Of a stretch of 64,000 nucleotides of DNA, positions 15,711 through 24,741 are shown in pieces. The stretch's first letter is position 1; every line of letters begins with the position of its first letter. The notes under the pieces were generated by a model, which saw only the letters and a list, made by a program, of their open reading frames with translations, did not search any database and was not told the origin of the DNA. The stretch is taken from the NCBI RefSeq assembly GCF_014696355.1, contig NZ_JACJQA010000006.1, positions 124,001-188,000 on the forward strand, in the 5' to 3' direction. This DNA comes from Pseudanabaena sp. FACHB-1998. Its GTDB lineage: Bacteria > Cyanobacteriota > Cyanobacteriia > Pseudanabaenales > Pseudanabaenaceae. The position numbers and the translations under genes are program-made.

Positions 15711-17140
15711 TTGATTATGTCCAATTTCTGATTGGGACGACGCTGATTTATTGGCTAGTTCCAAACCTGCAAATGCGCTTGCTAGTGATTTTGACGGCAA
15801 GCTTGATATTTTACTCATTCATTCAAGTGCAATATGTTTGGCTCTTGATTGTAATGTTGGCGATTACTTTTTGGTTAGGGGGGGAAATCCGTAAAGGAGA
15901 TCAGTTTTTAAAGCAGTGGCTACTTTTTGTAGGGATATTTTTTAATGTATTGCTACTGTTTGGGTTTAAATATATTCCCTTTGTCGCAACCATAATCGGC
16001 AATATCACGGGGTTGCCCGTGGGTAGCTCACTTGCAATTTGGGCAAAGACTAATATTATTCCGCCCATTACTTTAAGCTTTTTTGTTTTTGAGTTAATTG
16101 CCTATCTCGTTGATACCTATCGCGGCAATAGTCCTGCGAGGGATTTTCTCAGTTTTGCAGCTTATAAGTTATTTTTTGCCAAGATTCTTTCTGGCCCAAT
16201 TACCCGCTATCAAGAATTTCTGCCCCAAATGCTAACGCGATCGCGTCCCGTCTTACCAGATATTGCAGAAGGTGTATGGTTATTTACCTGTGGAGCTGTC
16301 AAAAAAGGAATTATTGCCGATAATATGGCACGTTTGGTCGATATCTGCTTTCGCAATACCGAACGTGCAGGAAGTATAGATCTTTGGCTAGCTTTAATTG
16401 CCTATGGGATTCAAATTTATTGCGACTTTAGTGGCTACATTGATATGGCGCGAGGTAGCGCCTTACTTTTAGGCTTCAAACTACCCCAAAACTTTGATTT
16501 CCCCTATTTTTCATCAAGTATTTCAGATTTTTGGCGACGCTGGCACATGACCCTCGGGGCTTGGATGCGGAATTATCTCTATATTCCCCTTGGCGGTTCT
16601 CGTGATGGACTGTGGCGAACTTGTCTTAACTTGATGATCATTATGCTCGTGGTCGGGATCTGGCATGGCGCAAACTGGGGCTTTATTATTTGGGGAGTTT
16701 GGCATGGGGCTGCCCTTGTGGGGCATCGACTCTGGATGGAAATTTGCTCAGTATTTGAAGGACTAAATAAAATCTGGAAGCCTCTGCCCATGAAATTTGT
16801 GGCAGTAATCATGACTCAGTTAGTGGTCTTTATAGGTTGGATTCCTTTCCGCTTGCCTAACTTAGCTGATACGAATATGTTTTTACAAAGACTATGGGGC
16901 TACCAAAGCGATCCTCAGTTTGGCGTAAAAATTTATGTGGAGTCCCTTGGTATCACAATTGGACAAATTGCTCTGTTAATGGGTGGGGTGGTGATGATGT
17001 CGTTGGTTGCCTATCAATGCGATCGCGCTAAGTGGCAATTACATTGGCAAGTGAAGTTATTTCTCGTCCCTATCAGTCTATTTTTAGTCAGTATTCTCAG
17101 CCCTGATAAGAAGCTACCCTTCATCTACTTTGATTTTTAG
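15644..17140 (+). CDS. MBOAT family O-acyltransferase (AlgI/DltB-like)
   Basis: A polytopic membrane acyltransferase, 498 aa, with about ten hydrophobic segments. WRRWHMTLGAWMRNYLYIPL and VGIWHGANWGFIIWG carry the conserved histidine of the MBOAT core. Relatives O-acetylate exopolysaccharides such as alginate, normally with an SGNH/AlgX-type partner; none is adjacent here. The start is uncertain: TAAAAATGGATTTTTTGTCC occurs at 15639-15658 and again at 15690-15709, giving two in-frame ATGs (15644 and 15695) with the same MDFLS start. The second gives MDFLSLDYVQFL, typical of the family N-terminus, so the first 17 residues may be an extension created by duplication. Confidence 0.85.
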   Translation: MDFLSQLYAQVFLLGIKMDFLSLDYVQFLIGTTLIYWLVPNLQMRLLVILTASLIFYSFIQVQYVWLLIVMLAITFWLGGEIRKGDQFLKQWLLFVGIFFNVLLLFGFKYIPFVATIIGNITGLPVGSSLAIWAKTNIIPPITLSFFVFELIAYLVDTYRGNSPARDFLSFAAYKLFFAKILSGPITRYQEFLPQMLTRSRPVLPDIAEGVWLFTCGAVKKGIIADNMARLVDICFRNTERAGSIDLWLALIAYGIQIYCDFSGYIDMARGSALLLGFKLPQNFDFPYFSSSISDFWRRWHMTLGAWMRNYLYIPLGGSRDGLWRTCLNLMIIMLVVGIWHGANWGFIIWGVWHGAALVGHRLWMEICSVFEGLNKIWKPLPMKFVAVIMTQLVVFIGWIPFRLPNLADTNMFLQRLWGYQSDPQFGVKIYVESLGITIGQIALLMGGVVMMSLVAYQCDRAKWQLHWQVKLFLVPISLFLVSILSPDKKLPFIYFDF

Positions 17141-17156
17141 AATTTAGAAAAAACAT

Positions 17157-17187
17157 AAAAAAGCGGTGCATTGCACCGCTTTTTTAT
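17157..17187. terminator. bidirectional terminator between MBOAT gene and dnaK
   Basis: AAAAAAGCGGTGCA with its complement and T/A runs on both sides. It lies between two convergent genes, 16 bases after one stop and 5 bases from the other. Confidence 0.85.
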
Positions 17188-17192
17188 GTTAC

Positions 17193-19094
17193 TTACTTAG
17201 ATTCAGTGAAGTCAGCGTCAATGACATCATCATCGCCACTTGCTGCATCACGGGTTTCGTCTTCAGGAGCCGCACCAGTTGGAGCTTCCGCACCACCTTG
17301 TTGATAGACAGAGGAGCTAAGAGCATAGAGCGCTTGCTTCAATTCTTCAGCTTGAGCGGTGATTGCTTCGTGATCATCCTTGGCAATTGATTCACGAAGA
17401 GTCTTGACCAATCCTTCGATCTTGGTCTTGTCAGCTTCAGGAACCTTGTCACCAAGATCCTTGATTTGCTTCTCAGCTTGATAAGCGAGAGAGTCAGCTT
17501 GGTTTTTCGCTTCAATGCGATCGCGCTTCTCTTTGTCAGTCGCAGAGTTGCGTTCTGCTTCATTAACCATGCGCTCCACTTCATCCTTAGGCAAGGTGGA
17601 AGCACCAGAGATCGAGATAGTTTGGACTTTACCAGTTCCCTTGTCCTTAGCGGTTACGGATAGCAAACCGTTAGCGTCGATGTCGAAGATAACTTCGATT
17701 TGAGGTACGCCACGAGGAGCAGGAGGAATACCGTCGAGACGGAAGGTTCCTAAGCTCTTGTTGTCGTTAGACATTTCACGCTCACCTTGGAGAACATGAA
17801 TTTCCACATTGCTCTGTCCATCAACGGCTGTAGAGAAGACTTCCGACTTCTTGGTAGGAACAGTGGTGTTTCTAGGAATAATCTTGGTCATTACGCCGCC
17901 CAAGGTTTCGACACCGAGGGAGAGAGGAGTAACGTCAAGCAAGAGAATGTCCTTAACTTCTCCAGCCAATACACCCGCTTGCACGGCTGCACCGATCGCC
18001 ACCACTTCATCAGGGTTAACGCTTTGGTTAGGCTCTTTGCCAAGAATCTTCTTAACGACTTCTTGCACCGCAGGAATACGGGTAGAACCACCAACCAGAA
18101 CTACTTCATCGATCTTCGACTTGTCGATCTTGGCATCACGGATTGCTTGCTCGACAGGAATACGGCAGCGATCGATCAGGTCAGAGCAAAGCTCTTCAAA
18201 CTTGGCACGGGTCAAGGTGGTGTCTAAGTGCTTAGGTCCATCTTGAGTAGCGGTGATGAATGGAAGGTTGATTTCTGTTTGAGTGACGCTCGAAAGCTCA
18301 ATCTTTGCCTTTTCGGCAGCTTCAGTCAAACGTTGCAATGCTTGTTTGTCCTTGCGAAGGTCGATGCCTTCAGCCGACTGGAACTGACCAGCTAAGAAAT
18401 CAACGATCTTCTTATCGAAGTCATCACCACCGAGGTGAGTGTCGCCACTGGTGGACATTACTTCAAATACACCGTCGCCAACTTCAAGGATCGATACGTC
18501 AAAAGTACCGCCGCCTAAGTCAAATACAAGAATGGTTTCGTTAGTTTTGCTATCAAGTCCGTAAGCCAAAGCTGCGGCTGTAGGCTCGTTAATAATACGG
18601 AGAACTTCAACACCTGCAATCTTGCCAGCATCTTTAGTTGCTTGACGTTGAGAGTCATTGAAATATGCAGGAACGGTGATCACTGCTTGGGTTACAGTTT
18701 CGCCGAGATACTTGCTGGCATCATCGACTAACTTACGCAAAACCTGCGAAGAAATTTCTTCAGGGGCAAATTGTTTGCCTGCGGCGGGAGCGTCAATTTT
18801 GACGTTTTCGCCAACTTTCATGACTTTGTAAGCGACTTGCTTCGATTCGCCACTAACTTCGTCATAACGGCGACCGATAAAACGCTTTACTGAATAAAAA
18901 GTGTTATCGGTGTTCATCACGGCTTGGCGCTTAGCAATTTGTCCAACTAAGCGATCGCCATTTTTGGCGTAAGCAACTACCGATGGTGTTGTACGGAAGC
19001 CTTCGGCGTTTGCAATCACCGTTGGCTTGCCCCCTTCCATGACGGCGACGACTGAGTTTGTCGTACCTAAGTCGATTCCAACTACTTTAGCCAT
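17193..19094 (-). CDS. dnaK: chaperone DnaK (Hsp70)
   Basis: ATP-dependent folding chaperone working with DnaJ and GrpE in the cytoplasm. The 633-aa product starts [20 protein letters not shown] (phosphate 1). [14 protein letters not shown] (phosphate 2), [13 protein letters not shown] (adenosine) and the substrate domain ([14 protein letters not shown]) follow. The C-terminal lid ends in [12 protein letters not shown], close to the conserved EEVD-like DnaK tail and to the cyanobacterial DnaK2 type. The open frame extends 45 bases further upstream, but ATG 19094 is the family start. No dnaJ or grpE is adjacent. No HrcA CIRCE palindrome was recognised in the 400 bases upstream. Confidence 0.96.
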   Translation of the reverse strand: MAKVVGIDLGTTNSVVAVMEGGKPTVIANAEGFRTTPSVVAYAKNGDRLVGQIAKRQAVMNTDNTFYSVKRFIGRRYDEVSGESKQVAYKVMKVGENVKIDAPAAGKQFAPEEISSQVLRKLVDDASKYLGETVTQAVITVPAYFNDSQRQATKDAGKIAGVEVLRIINEPTAAALAYGLDSKTNETILVFDLGGGTFDVSILEVGDGVFEVMSTSGDTHLGGDDFDKKIVDFLAGQFQSAEGIDLRKDKQALQRLTEAAEKAKIELSSVTQTEINLPFITATQDGPKHLDTTLTRAKFEELCSDLIDRCRIPVEQAIRDAKIDKSKIDEVVLVGGSTRIPAVQEVVKKILGKEPNQSVNPDEVVAIGAAVQAGVLAGEVKDILLLDVTPLSLGVETLGGVMTKIIPRNTTVPTKKSEVFSTAVDGQSNVEIHVLQGEREMSNDNKSLGTFRLDGIPPAPRGVPQIEVIFDIDANGLLSVTAKDKGTGKVQTISISGASTLPKDEVERMVNEAERNSATDKEKRDRIEAKNQADSLAYQAEKQIKDLGDKVPEADKTKIEGLVKTLRESIAKDDHEAITAQAEELKQALYALSSSVYQQGGAEAPTGAAPEDETRDAASGDDDVIDADFTESK

Positions 19095-19501
19095 AAGGCT
19101 TCCAACTCCTAAGTTTTGTAAATCTTTGAACTCATACAAGATTAACTACTTTTCCCGATTAGCACATCAGGGGGACTCTACCTAATTCTGTAGGGTTTAC
19201 CGTACAAAACAGCCTATACAGCGTTTGTAGAGGTCAACTACCCCCTTCCCACTCAAGAAAGAGCTATGCCGCGCATAGCTCTTTCTTGGTTTTATATGCA
19301 TATTTCTTCGGTGGGAAGGGAGTAGGAGCTTTTTTAGAAAACGCTAGTACAGACAGAGATATTACTAATTGATGTAAGCGATCGCAAAAACACGTTAAGA
19401 TTTATGATGGCGTTTTGAGATAGCGTTTCGACTTCAGACGTTGATTTTGTTGATTTCACATTTCAGTTCTGCATTGATATTTAGATATTTATAAATTTCC
19501 T
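19095..19501. other. divergent promoter region of dnaK and the E2 gene
   Basis: 407 bases between divergent genes. It contains the hairpin element 19238-19325 and a HIP1 site at 19379. No clear sigma-70 boxes were assigned. Confidence 0.5.
19238..19325. repeat. hairpin repeat, CTCCCTTCCCA family
   Basis: CTACCCCCTTCCCACTCAAG on the left and CGGTGGGAAGGGAGTAG on the right are inverted termini. They enclose the hairpin AAGAAAGAGCTATGCCGCGCATAGCTCTTTCTT in which the stem reads AAGAAAGAGCTATGC. Confidence 0.8.
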
Positions 19502-20827
19502 ATGATTTACGAAATTTTCATGCCCGCGCTTAGTTCCACCATGACTGAAGGCAAAATCACCTCATGGGTGAAATCACCTGGGGATAAGGTGGAGAAAGGC
19601 GAAACAGTCGTGATCGTAGAATCAGACAAAGCAGATATGGATGTCGAAAGTTTTTACGAAGGCTATCTCGGTGTAATTATCACGCCCGCCGGTGAATCTG
19701 CTCCCGTTGGCTCGGCGATCGCCTATGTTGCGGAAACCAAAGAAGAAATCGAAGAAGCTAAAAAGAAGGCTGCTACAGGGAAAACAGGCACAACTACCCC
19801 TGAAACCTCCTCCCAAAAAGGTAATGAAGAACCACCTTCCAAGCTAGTTTCATCCCCTACCGCCGCCTCGACTGCATCCATTCCCGATACCGTGATCTCC
19901 TCGCCTCGAAAGGCAGCTAGTACTGTTCCATCAGGTCGTCAGATCGTATCCCCCAGAGCCAAGCGTATCGCCAAAGATAATGGCGTTGACCTCACCCAAA
20001 TCGCAGGCACTGGTCCCAATGGACGCATCACCGCCGCCGATGTCGAAGCATTTTTAAGCCCCGCATCTACTCCTGCCCCTGGGGCTGCTGTGGCTGTTGC
20101 TCCAAAAGCTGCTGCTACCCCTGTTCCTGCTAAAGCTGCGTCTCCTGTTGCGTTAGGTACTTCTCAGTCCTTGACGACTTTGCAAAAGGCAGTGATCAAT
20201 AACATGAATCAAAGCCTCTCAGTGCCTACATTCCGCGTGGGTTACACGATTACCACCGATGCTCTGGATGCTCTCTACAAGCAAGTCAAGTCTAAGGGCG
20301 TAACTATGACGGCTCTCTTGGCTAAAGCCGTTGCCGTAACTCTGCAAAAGCATCCTTTAGTAAATGCCAGCCTTAGCGATCGCGGTATCGAGTACAAGAG
20401 CAATATTAATGTTGCCGTTGCTGTGGCGATGGATGATGGCGGCTTGATTACGCCTGTGTTGCAAAATGCCGATCAAACAGATTTGTATACTCTCTCTCGC
20501 AATTGGAAAGGTTTAGTTGATCGCGCCCGTGCGAAGCAATTGCAACCCGAAGAATATAACTCTGGCACATTCACTATTTCTAACTTGGGTATGTTTGGCG
20601 TGGATCGCTTTGATGCGATTTTGCCTCCCGGAACTGGTGCAATTTTAGCGATCGGTGGTTCTCGTCCTCAAGTCATGGCGACTAAGGATGGCGCAATCAA
20701 GGTTGCTAATCAAATGCAAGTCAACCTCACTGCCGATCACCGTGTGATCTATGGTGCTCATGCGGCGCAGTTCTTGCAGGATCTAGCCAAGTTGATTGAA
20801 ACCAATCCTCAATCTTTGACCTTGTAA
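19502..20827 (+). CDS. pdhC: dihydrolipoamide acetyltransferase, E2 of pyruvate dehydrogenase
   Basis: Transfers the acetyl group from E1-bound hydroxyethyl-TPP through a lipoyl arm to CoA, forming acetyl-CoA. The 441-aa protein starts with a lipoyl domain (1-75) whose lipoylated lysine lies in ESDKADMDVE. An Ala/Pro/Thr linker follows, then the E3-binding domain (VSPRAKRIAKDNGVDLTQIA, then GTGPNGRITAADVEAF, about 149-187). A second Ala/Pro linker precedes the catalytic domain (about 215-441) with the active site DHRVIYGAHAAQFL. A terminator follows 18 bases after the stop. E1 and E3 are not in the window, as is usual in cyanobacteria. Confidence 0.93.
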   Translation: MIYEIFMPALSSTMTEGKITSWVKSPGDKVEKGETVVIVESDKADMDVESFYEGYLGVIITPAGESAPVGSAIAYVAETKEEIEEAKKKAATGKTGTTTPETSSQKGNEEPPSKLVSSPTAASTASIPDTVISSPRKAASTVPSGRQIVSPRAKRIAKDNGVDLTQIAGTGPNGRITAADVEAFLSPASTPAPGAAVAVAPKAAATPVPAKAASPVALGTSQSLTTLQKAVINNMNQSLSVPTFRVGYTITTDALDALYKQVKSKGVTMTALLAKAVAVTLQKHPLVNASLSDRGIEYKSNINVAVAVAMDDGGLITPVLQNADQTDLYTLSRNWKGLVDRARAKQLQPEEYNSGTFTISNLGMFGVDRFDAILPPGTGAILAIGGSRPQVMATKDGAIKVANQMQVNLTADHRVIYGAHAAQFLQDLAKLIETNPQSLTL

Positions 20828-20845
20828 TATTTCTGGCTGTTTATT

Positions 20846-20886
20846 AAAAAGGAGGTCGTAGTACTTGATGCTACGACCTCCTTTTT
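20846..20886 (+). terminator. intrinsic terminator after the E2 gene
   Basis: AAAAAGGAGGTCGTAG, a 9-base loop, the complement and a T-run. It lies 18 bases past the stop and is the clearest rho-independent terminator in the first third of the window. Confidence 0.9.
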
Positions 20887-21116
20887 GATTTGTAATCTTA
20901 TCCGTAGGATGTGTTAGCGCTAGCGTAACGCATCCAAGCTTTGTTTATCGTATGTTCACGCATTGTTCATTGGCGGGTTATTTCGACTAACAGCACTCTA
21001 CCTACTATATTTATAAAATTAAGTAAAATTGTTTATTGATTTTGAGTAAGTCTTAATTAACATGTGATTACTATCAAATTTCCGTGTCTGTCGTTCATTT
21101 TAAAAAAATCTAAACA

Positions 21117-22532
21117 ATGATTAAAAAGGCATCAGAACTGCTGGAAAGCTTTATACAAGAAGAGACCAAAAAACTAAAAGAGTTTAATATGTCTCATATG
21201 CCAACACTAGGAACCGCTTATGAAGAAATTACTAAACAAGGAATTGACAGAGAATTTATAATCCCTAAAGAGCTTAATCTTAAGCTTGTATCAGGATTTA
21301 TCATTATTGGCAAAGAACTTTGTCCTGAACAGATCGATTGTATGCTTGTCAATGGAGAGGGGGAAAGGTATGGTTTAACTGAACAATATATTTATCCAAT
21401 TGAACAAGTTCTTTGTATATTTGAAGTCAAAAAAACTCTAAGAAAATCTGACTTTTATGATGCTTATTTTCATTTGAGTCATATTAGAAAAAAGTATGCT
21501 CAACACTATAAATTAGAGGATATCGATAATTTTAAATTACACATCTTAAGAGTAAGAAAAAGCTTCTCTCGAATTACAGGTAGGTCTGCTCCAGAAGAAT
21601 TCTGTGATATTAATTGTCTTTCAAGCTGTGATCAGATGTTATTTGAATCTCTCCTTCAAGACTCATTAGCGCCTATTAGTATTATTCATGGATATGGGGG
21701 ATACAAAACTCAGAGTGGTTTACGTAAAGTGTTTATCGATTTTTTAGAGGATGCAATTAAAACCAAAGAAAATAGAACAGGATTTGGGGTAGTAAGTTTT
21801 CCTTCGTTGGTTACGTCTAATGAGTTTTGTCTTGTAAAAGGAAATGGATTTCCTTTTGCACAAATTTTGAGTAAACTAAATGAAGAAGAATGGGCTGTAA
21901 TATCTTCCTCTAGATATAATCCAGCTCGTATGATTCTAGAATTAATATGGACAAAAATATCCATTTATTTTGACATCAAAATGCCATGGGGTAACGACTT
22001 AGATCTAGAGATTTTAAGTCCTTTAATTATTGCTAAAGCGCATGAAGTAAATGGCTCTGCTGCTGGATGGATTTATGGAATTATAGAAATTAAAGAGGAA
22101 CGGTTAAAAAGAGAAAGTTATACTCGGTGGAAACCTTATGGACTTTCTATCGCATCTATTATCGCTATTCATAACATGGCAATGAATGGGGGCTATTTAT
22201 CTCTTACTGATGGAATAGATGAGTATTTATCAGAAAAATATTCTGTTGATTTTTCTGATGTCTATAATAATTTAATCAAGTCACGTGTATTCATGCGAGA
22301 TGGTGACTATTTGCGCCCCATAAGTTCCTCTACTTATATAATTATTAATGAAGATGGTAGTGGATTGATATCTTCAGAAAAAGATAGGTTTGACAACTGG
22401 TGTAATGAAAACAATGTGACACCAAGTTATATGATTCTACAATTTATTGATAATGATGAATATTTAGATTCGGATAGAATAATTAACCTCAAAGAACAAG
22501 AATCAAATTTAGTTTTTATTTACTTAAAATAA
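21117..22532 (+). CDS. DUF6602-like protein with restriction-endonuclease-like core
   Basis: A 471-aa soluble protein. The N-terminal 130 residues resemble DUF6602: HMPTLGTAYEEITKQGI, FIIPKELNLKLVSGF, then EQIDCMLVNGEGE and VLCIFEVKKTL. The QIDCML...FEVKK pair has the D-x(n)-E-x-K layout of PD-(D/E)XK nucleases, so a nuclease fold is plausible, but no activity is established. The rest (about 150-471) I do not recognise. The gene is conspicuously AT-rich, lacks HIP1 sites that are dense in neighbours, and is flanked by hairpin repeats and Uma2 genes, all suggesting recent transfer. It could be a stand-alone defence or accessory protein. Confidence 0.6.
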   Translation: MIKKASELLESFIQEETKKLKEFNMSHMPTLGTAYEEITKQGIDREFIIPKELNLKLVSGFIIIGKELCPEQIDCMLVNGEGERYGLTEQYIYPIEQVLCIFEVKKTLRKSDFYDAYFHLSHIRKKYAQHYKLEDIDNFKLHILRVRKSFSRITGRSAPEEFCDINCLSSCDQMLFESLLQDSLAPISIIHGYGGYKTQSGLRKVFIDFLEDAIKTKENRTGFGVVSFPSLVTSNEFCLVKGNGFPFAQILSKLNEEEWAVISSSRYNPARMILELIWTKISIYFDIKMPWGNDLDLEILSPLIIAKAHEVNGSAAGWIYGIIEIKEERLKRESYTRWKPYGLSIASIIAIHNMAMNGGYLSLTDGIDEYLSEKYSVDFSDVYNNLIKSRVFMRDGDYLRPISSSTYIIINEDGSGLISSEKDRFDNWCNENNVTPSYMILQFIDNDEYLDSDRIINLKEQESNLVFIYLK

Positions 22533-22607
22533 TTGAGTGCGTTGTCAAAATTTTTTGAGTTGTGAGGTTTTGGGCTGAGCATCTTTAAGCTTGCGCTAGA
22601 ATTAAAT

Positions 22608-22717
22608 TAAGTAACTAGGCATAAAAAAACTTAGAAAGCATAGATGTAAGATCCCCGACTTTTTTTATGAATTTGTAAATTACCTTTGCTTGAGTAGAAA
22701 AAGTCGGGGATCTGTCC
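22608..22717. repeat. partial AGTAGCTAGGC-family flank and a long hairpin
   Basis: AAGTAACTAGGCATAAAAAA resembles the left end of the 14708 family. 22650-22717 is a hairpin AGATCCCCGACTTTTT...AAAAAGTCGGGGATCT with a large loop. It separates the DUF6602 gene from the Uma2 gene. Confidence 0.65.
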
Positions 22718-22778
22718 ATTTACAGGTTTTCTTTAATGACATACTTAGTGAATTCACGCATTAGCCGAAAATAAAGTC

Positions 22779-23354
22779 ATGATGATCGCCACAGAAAAAG
22801 CTAAAGCTAAAATTTGGACTGATGAAGAGTTTATGGCTCTGCCTGATCATGGCGATCGCTACGAAATTATTGATGGGGAGTTGATAACTTTGGGTAACTC
22901 TGGCATGGAGCATGGGAATATCGGCATATTCCTTGGCGGCTTAATCGAAATTTTTGTCAGACAACACCGTCTTGGTGTTACCTGCGACTCAAGTACTGCT
23001 TTTAAAATGAAAGGTGGTAACAAGCGATCGCCTGATATTTCCTTTGTAAGCAAAGAACGTCTAACGGGTCTGAAACGTTTGCCCCAAGGATTTTTTGACG
23101 GTGCGCCAGATTTAGTTGTGGAAATTATTTCCCCCGGCAATACCTTTGAAGAAATTCATACCAAGGTTGAAGAATATTTTGCAAGCGGAACCAGATTGCT
23201 ATGGATCATCCATCCCGATGAAAAATTTGTGCTGGTTTACCATAGTCCTCAACCCGATCGCTTACTGCGTGGTGATGACATTTTAGATGGCGAAGACGTA
23301 ATTCCTAATTTCAAGGTTGCTCTCAGCGATTTATTTAGAACCCTAGATTTTTAA
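22779..23354 (+). CDS. Uma2 family (DUF820) putative endonuclease
   Basis: A 191-aa protein of the PD-(D/E)XK-like Uma2 family, which is strongly expanded in cyanobacteria. Features: WTDEEFMALPDHGDRYEIIDGEL at the N-terminus, then SPDISFVSKERL (catalytic Asp), APDLVVEIISPGNTFEEIHTK (Glu, with the downstream lysine) and YFASGTRLLWIIHPDEK. Catalytic residues look intact. The biological role of Uma2 proteins is unsettled. Start is ATG 22779 or the next codon, ATG 22782. A truncated Uma2 relative follows. Confidence 0.85.
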   Translation: MMIATEKAKAKIWTDEEFMALPDHGDRYEIIDGELITLGNSGMEHGNIGIFLGGLIEIFVRQHRLGVTCDSSTAFKMKGGNKRSPDISFVSKERLTGLKRLPQGFFDGAPDLVVEIISPGNTFEEIHTKVEEYFASGTRLLWIIHPDEKFVLVYHSPQPDRLLRGDDILDGEDVIPNFKVALSDLFRTLDF

Positions 23355-23379
23355 TATCGAATTTTCGAGGTGAGTCGTC

Positions 23380-23574
23380 ATGATTGCCATCCCTAAGCCT
23401 CTTGAAATAATTACAACAACTCAGGTTGATCAATCTCGACCTGTTGCCGAACAAAGGATTTGGCTAGAAAACATCAGTTGGCAAACCTTTGAGCGATTGC
23501 TGGAAGATATAGGCGATCGCCAAACACTCAAGGAATTTCGGCAATGGGTAAGCGACAATCTTAAAAAAAGCTAG
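23380..23574 (+). pseudogene. short Uma2-like N-terminal fragment (64 aa)
   Basis: Residues 20-48 (VAEQRIWLENISWQTFERLL then EDIGDR) match the start of Uma2 proteins, in which RISWQTYExLLxDxGDxR precedes the catalytic core. The core is missing: the frame ends at DNLKKS. It has no plausible catalytic residues, so it is a remnant of a second Uma2 gene or a small derivative protein. It lies 25 bases after the intact Uma2 gene in the same direction. Confidence 0.5.
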
Positions 23575-23649
23575 AGGCTACGCTAGATTGGTTAAAAAAG
23601 CCTGTTAATATATTAAGTAATAAAAATTAACATAACTTTTTAAGATACT

Positions 23650-24435
23650 TTGTTTTTAAATCCTGACAAGGTTGAACTAGAGGAGCGCACCTTAGCACGT
23701 TCTACATCAACAGTTCAGGCAATATCCCTAACTGCAAATGTTACGTCTGCGTTTCCCCAATATTTATCGCAATACTTACTGGCTATCGCTTCCTTAGTGC
23801 AGCATTGGCAAGTTTGGTTTGCATCACTTTTTTTAGTATCTGTTCCCGTCTTTTTTGAAGCTCCCCTAGTGCGTTATGCCCCTTGGTTGAGCTTGATCTG
23901 TACCGTCGGTTGGCTAGCGATCGCCAAGCATCTCCAATCAGAACCTAAAACCAAAACATGGGGAAGTCTCATTTGGGGCTTTAGCCTGACATGGTTATGT
24001 GGATCTCTCTATTGGGGATGGCTACGCTGGGAACCTGCCTATCATGTGCCTGTAGAAGCTCTGGCTTTACCTTGGGCGATCTGGGCAACTCGCCAAGATT
24101 CACACCGAGTTGGCGGATGGTTTTATATCGGCTCATTATTAGGAACAACGATTACCGATTTTTATTTCTACATCACCCACCTGTTTCCCCATTGGCAAGC
24201 ATTGATGCAAGTGGAGTCAGATATTAGCTTCGCTAAACCGATCCTTAAAAACGCTTTAGCTCTAGTCGAAACTCCATGGGGCATGACATGGGCTTGTGTC
24301 TTAGCTGCATTGCTCTTAATGAGTGGCAATAGAGCCATGCGATCGCCTCAGCTTGGTTACTGGGCGTTTGCTGGTGCAGTGTTAGGCACAATTTTTGTGG
24401 ATTTATTATTTTTCAGTGTTGCCATATTGGGATAA
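23650..24435 (+). CDS. DUF3120 family membrane protein
   Basis: A 261-aa protein with six or more hydrophobic segments (about 45-65, 75-92, 105-125, 150-175, 205-225, 237-258). The stretch SLFLVSVPVFFEAPLVRYAP then WLSLICTVGWLA followed by WGFSLTWLCGSLYWGWLRWE is characteristic of DUF3120, a cyanobacterial/plastid-lineage integral membrane family of unknown function. The frame has no early ATG; the TTG at 23650 (MFLNPDKVEL) is used here and is uncertain. The residues before about 35 may not be translated. A hairpin terminator follows the stop directly. Confidence 0.75.
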   Translation: MFLNPDKVELEERTLARSTSTVQAISLTANVTSAFPQYLSQYLLAIASLVQHWQVWFASLFLVSVPVFFEAPLVRYAPWLSLICTVGWLAIAKHLQSEPKTKTWGSLIWGFSLTWLCGSLYWGWLRWEPAYHVPVEALALPWAIWATRQDSHRVGGWFYIGSLLGTTITDFYFYITHLFPHWQALMQVESDISFAKPILKNALALVETPWGMTWACVLAALLLMSGNRAMRSPQLGYWAFAGAVLGTIFVDLLFFSVAILG

Positions 24436-24464
24436 AAAAAGAGTCGCTAAGCGACTCTTTTTTT
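24434..24464. terminator. terminator after the DUF3120 gene
   Basis: AAAAAAAGAGTCGC and its complement with T-runs, overlapping the gene's stop. A second small hairpin (CCCAGCGTTGGGGCGCTGGG) lies at 24541-24560. Confidence 0.8.
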
Positions 24465-24659
24465 ATATTGCGAAAGTGCGGTACTTAACTGTTTTTTGGG
24501 AAAGTTTAGGAAATTCTGGCAAATTTAGGCAAATAAAAACCCAGCGTTGGGGCGCTGGGTGCAGTCAGTTTAAGGCTTCATTGATTAGTAGGTTAGTCGA
24601 ACTAGCTACCCATTTACCTCACACGATCGGGTGAAATATTAGCGAACATTAAAATAAAA

Positions 24660-24741
24660 TTCCAGAATTGAGTAGCGAAGCTACTCAATTCTTTTCGGAA
24701 ATCTTAAAAGTGTTGGCGCTTCGCGCCAACACTTTTGAAAA
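24660..24741. repeat. two palindromic hairpins abutting the AmpG-like gene
   Basis: 24664-24695 has an AGAATTGAGTAGC stem; 24704-24739 has AAAAGTGTTGGCGC around TTC. The second ends at the stop codon of the minus-strand carrier gene and probably terminates it. Confidence 0.75.

Noticed and set aside
17787-18246. two about 145-aa plus-strand frames inside dnaK
   Set aside because: Antisense shadows of a highly conserved gene with strong codon bias.
19095-19501. CIRCE operator upstream of dnaK
   Set aside because: No TTAGCACTC-N9-GAGTGCTAA pattern seen; the palindrome present is a dispersed repeat.
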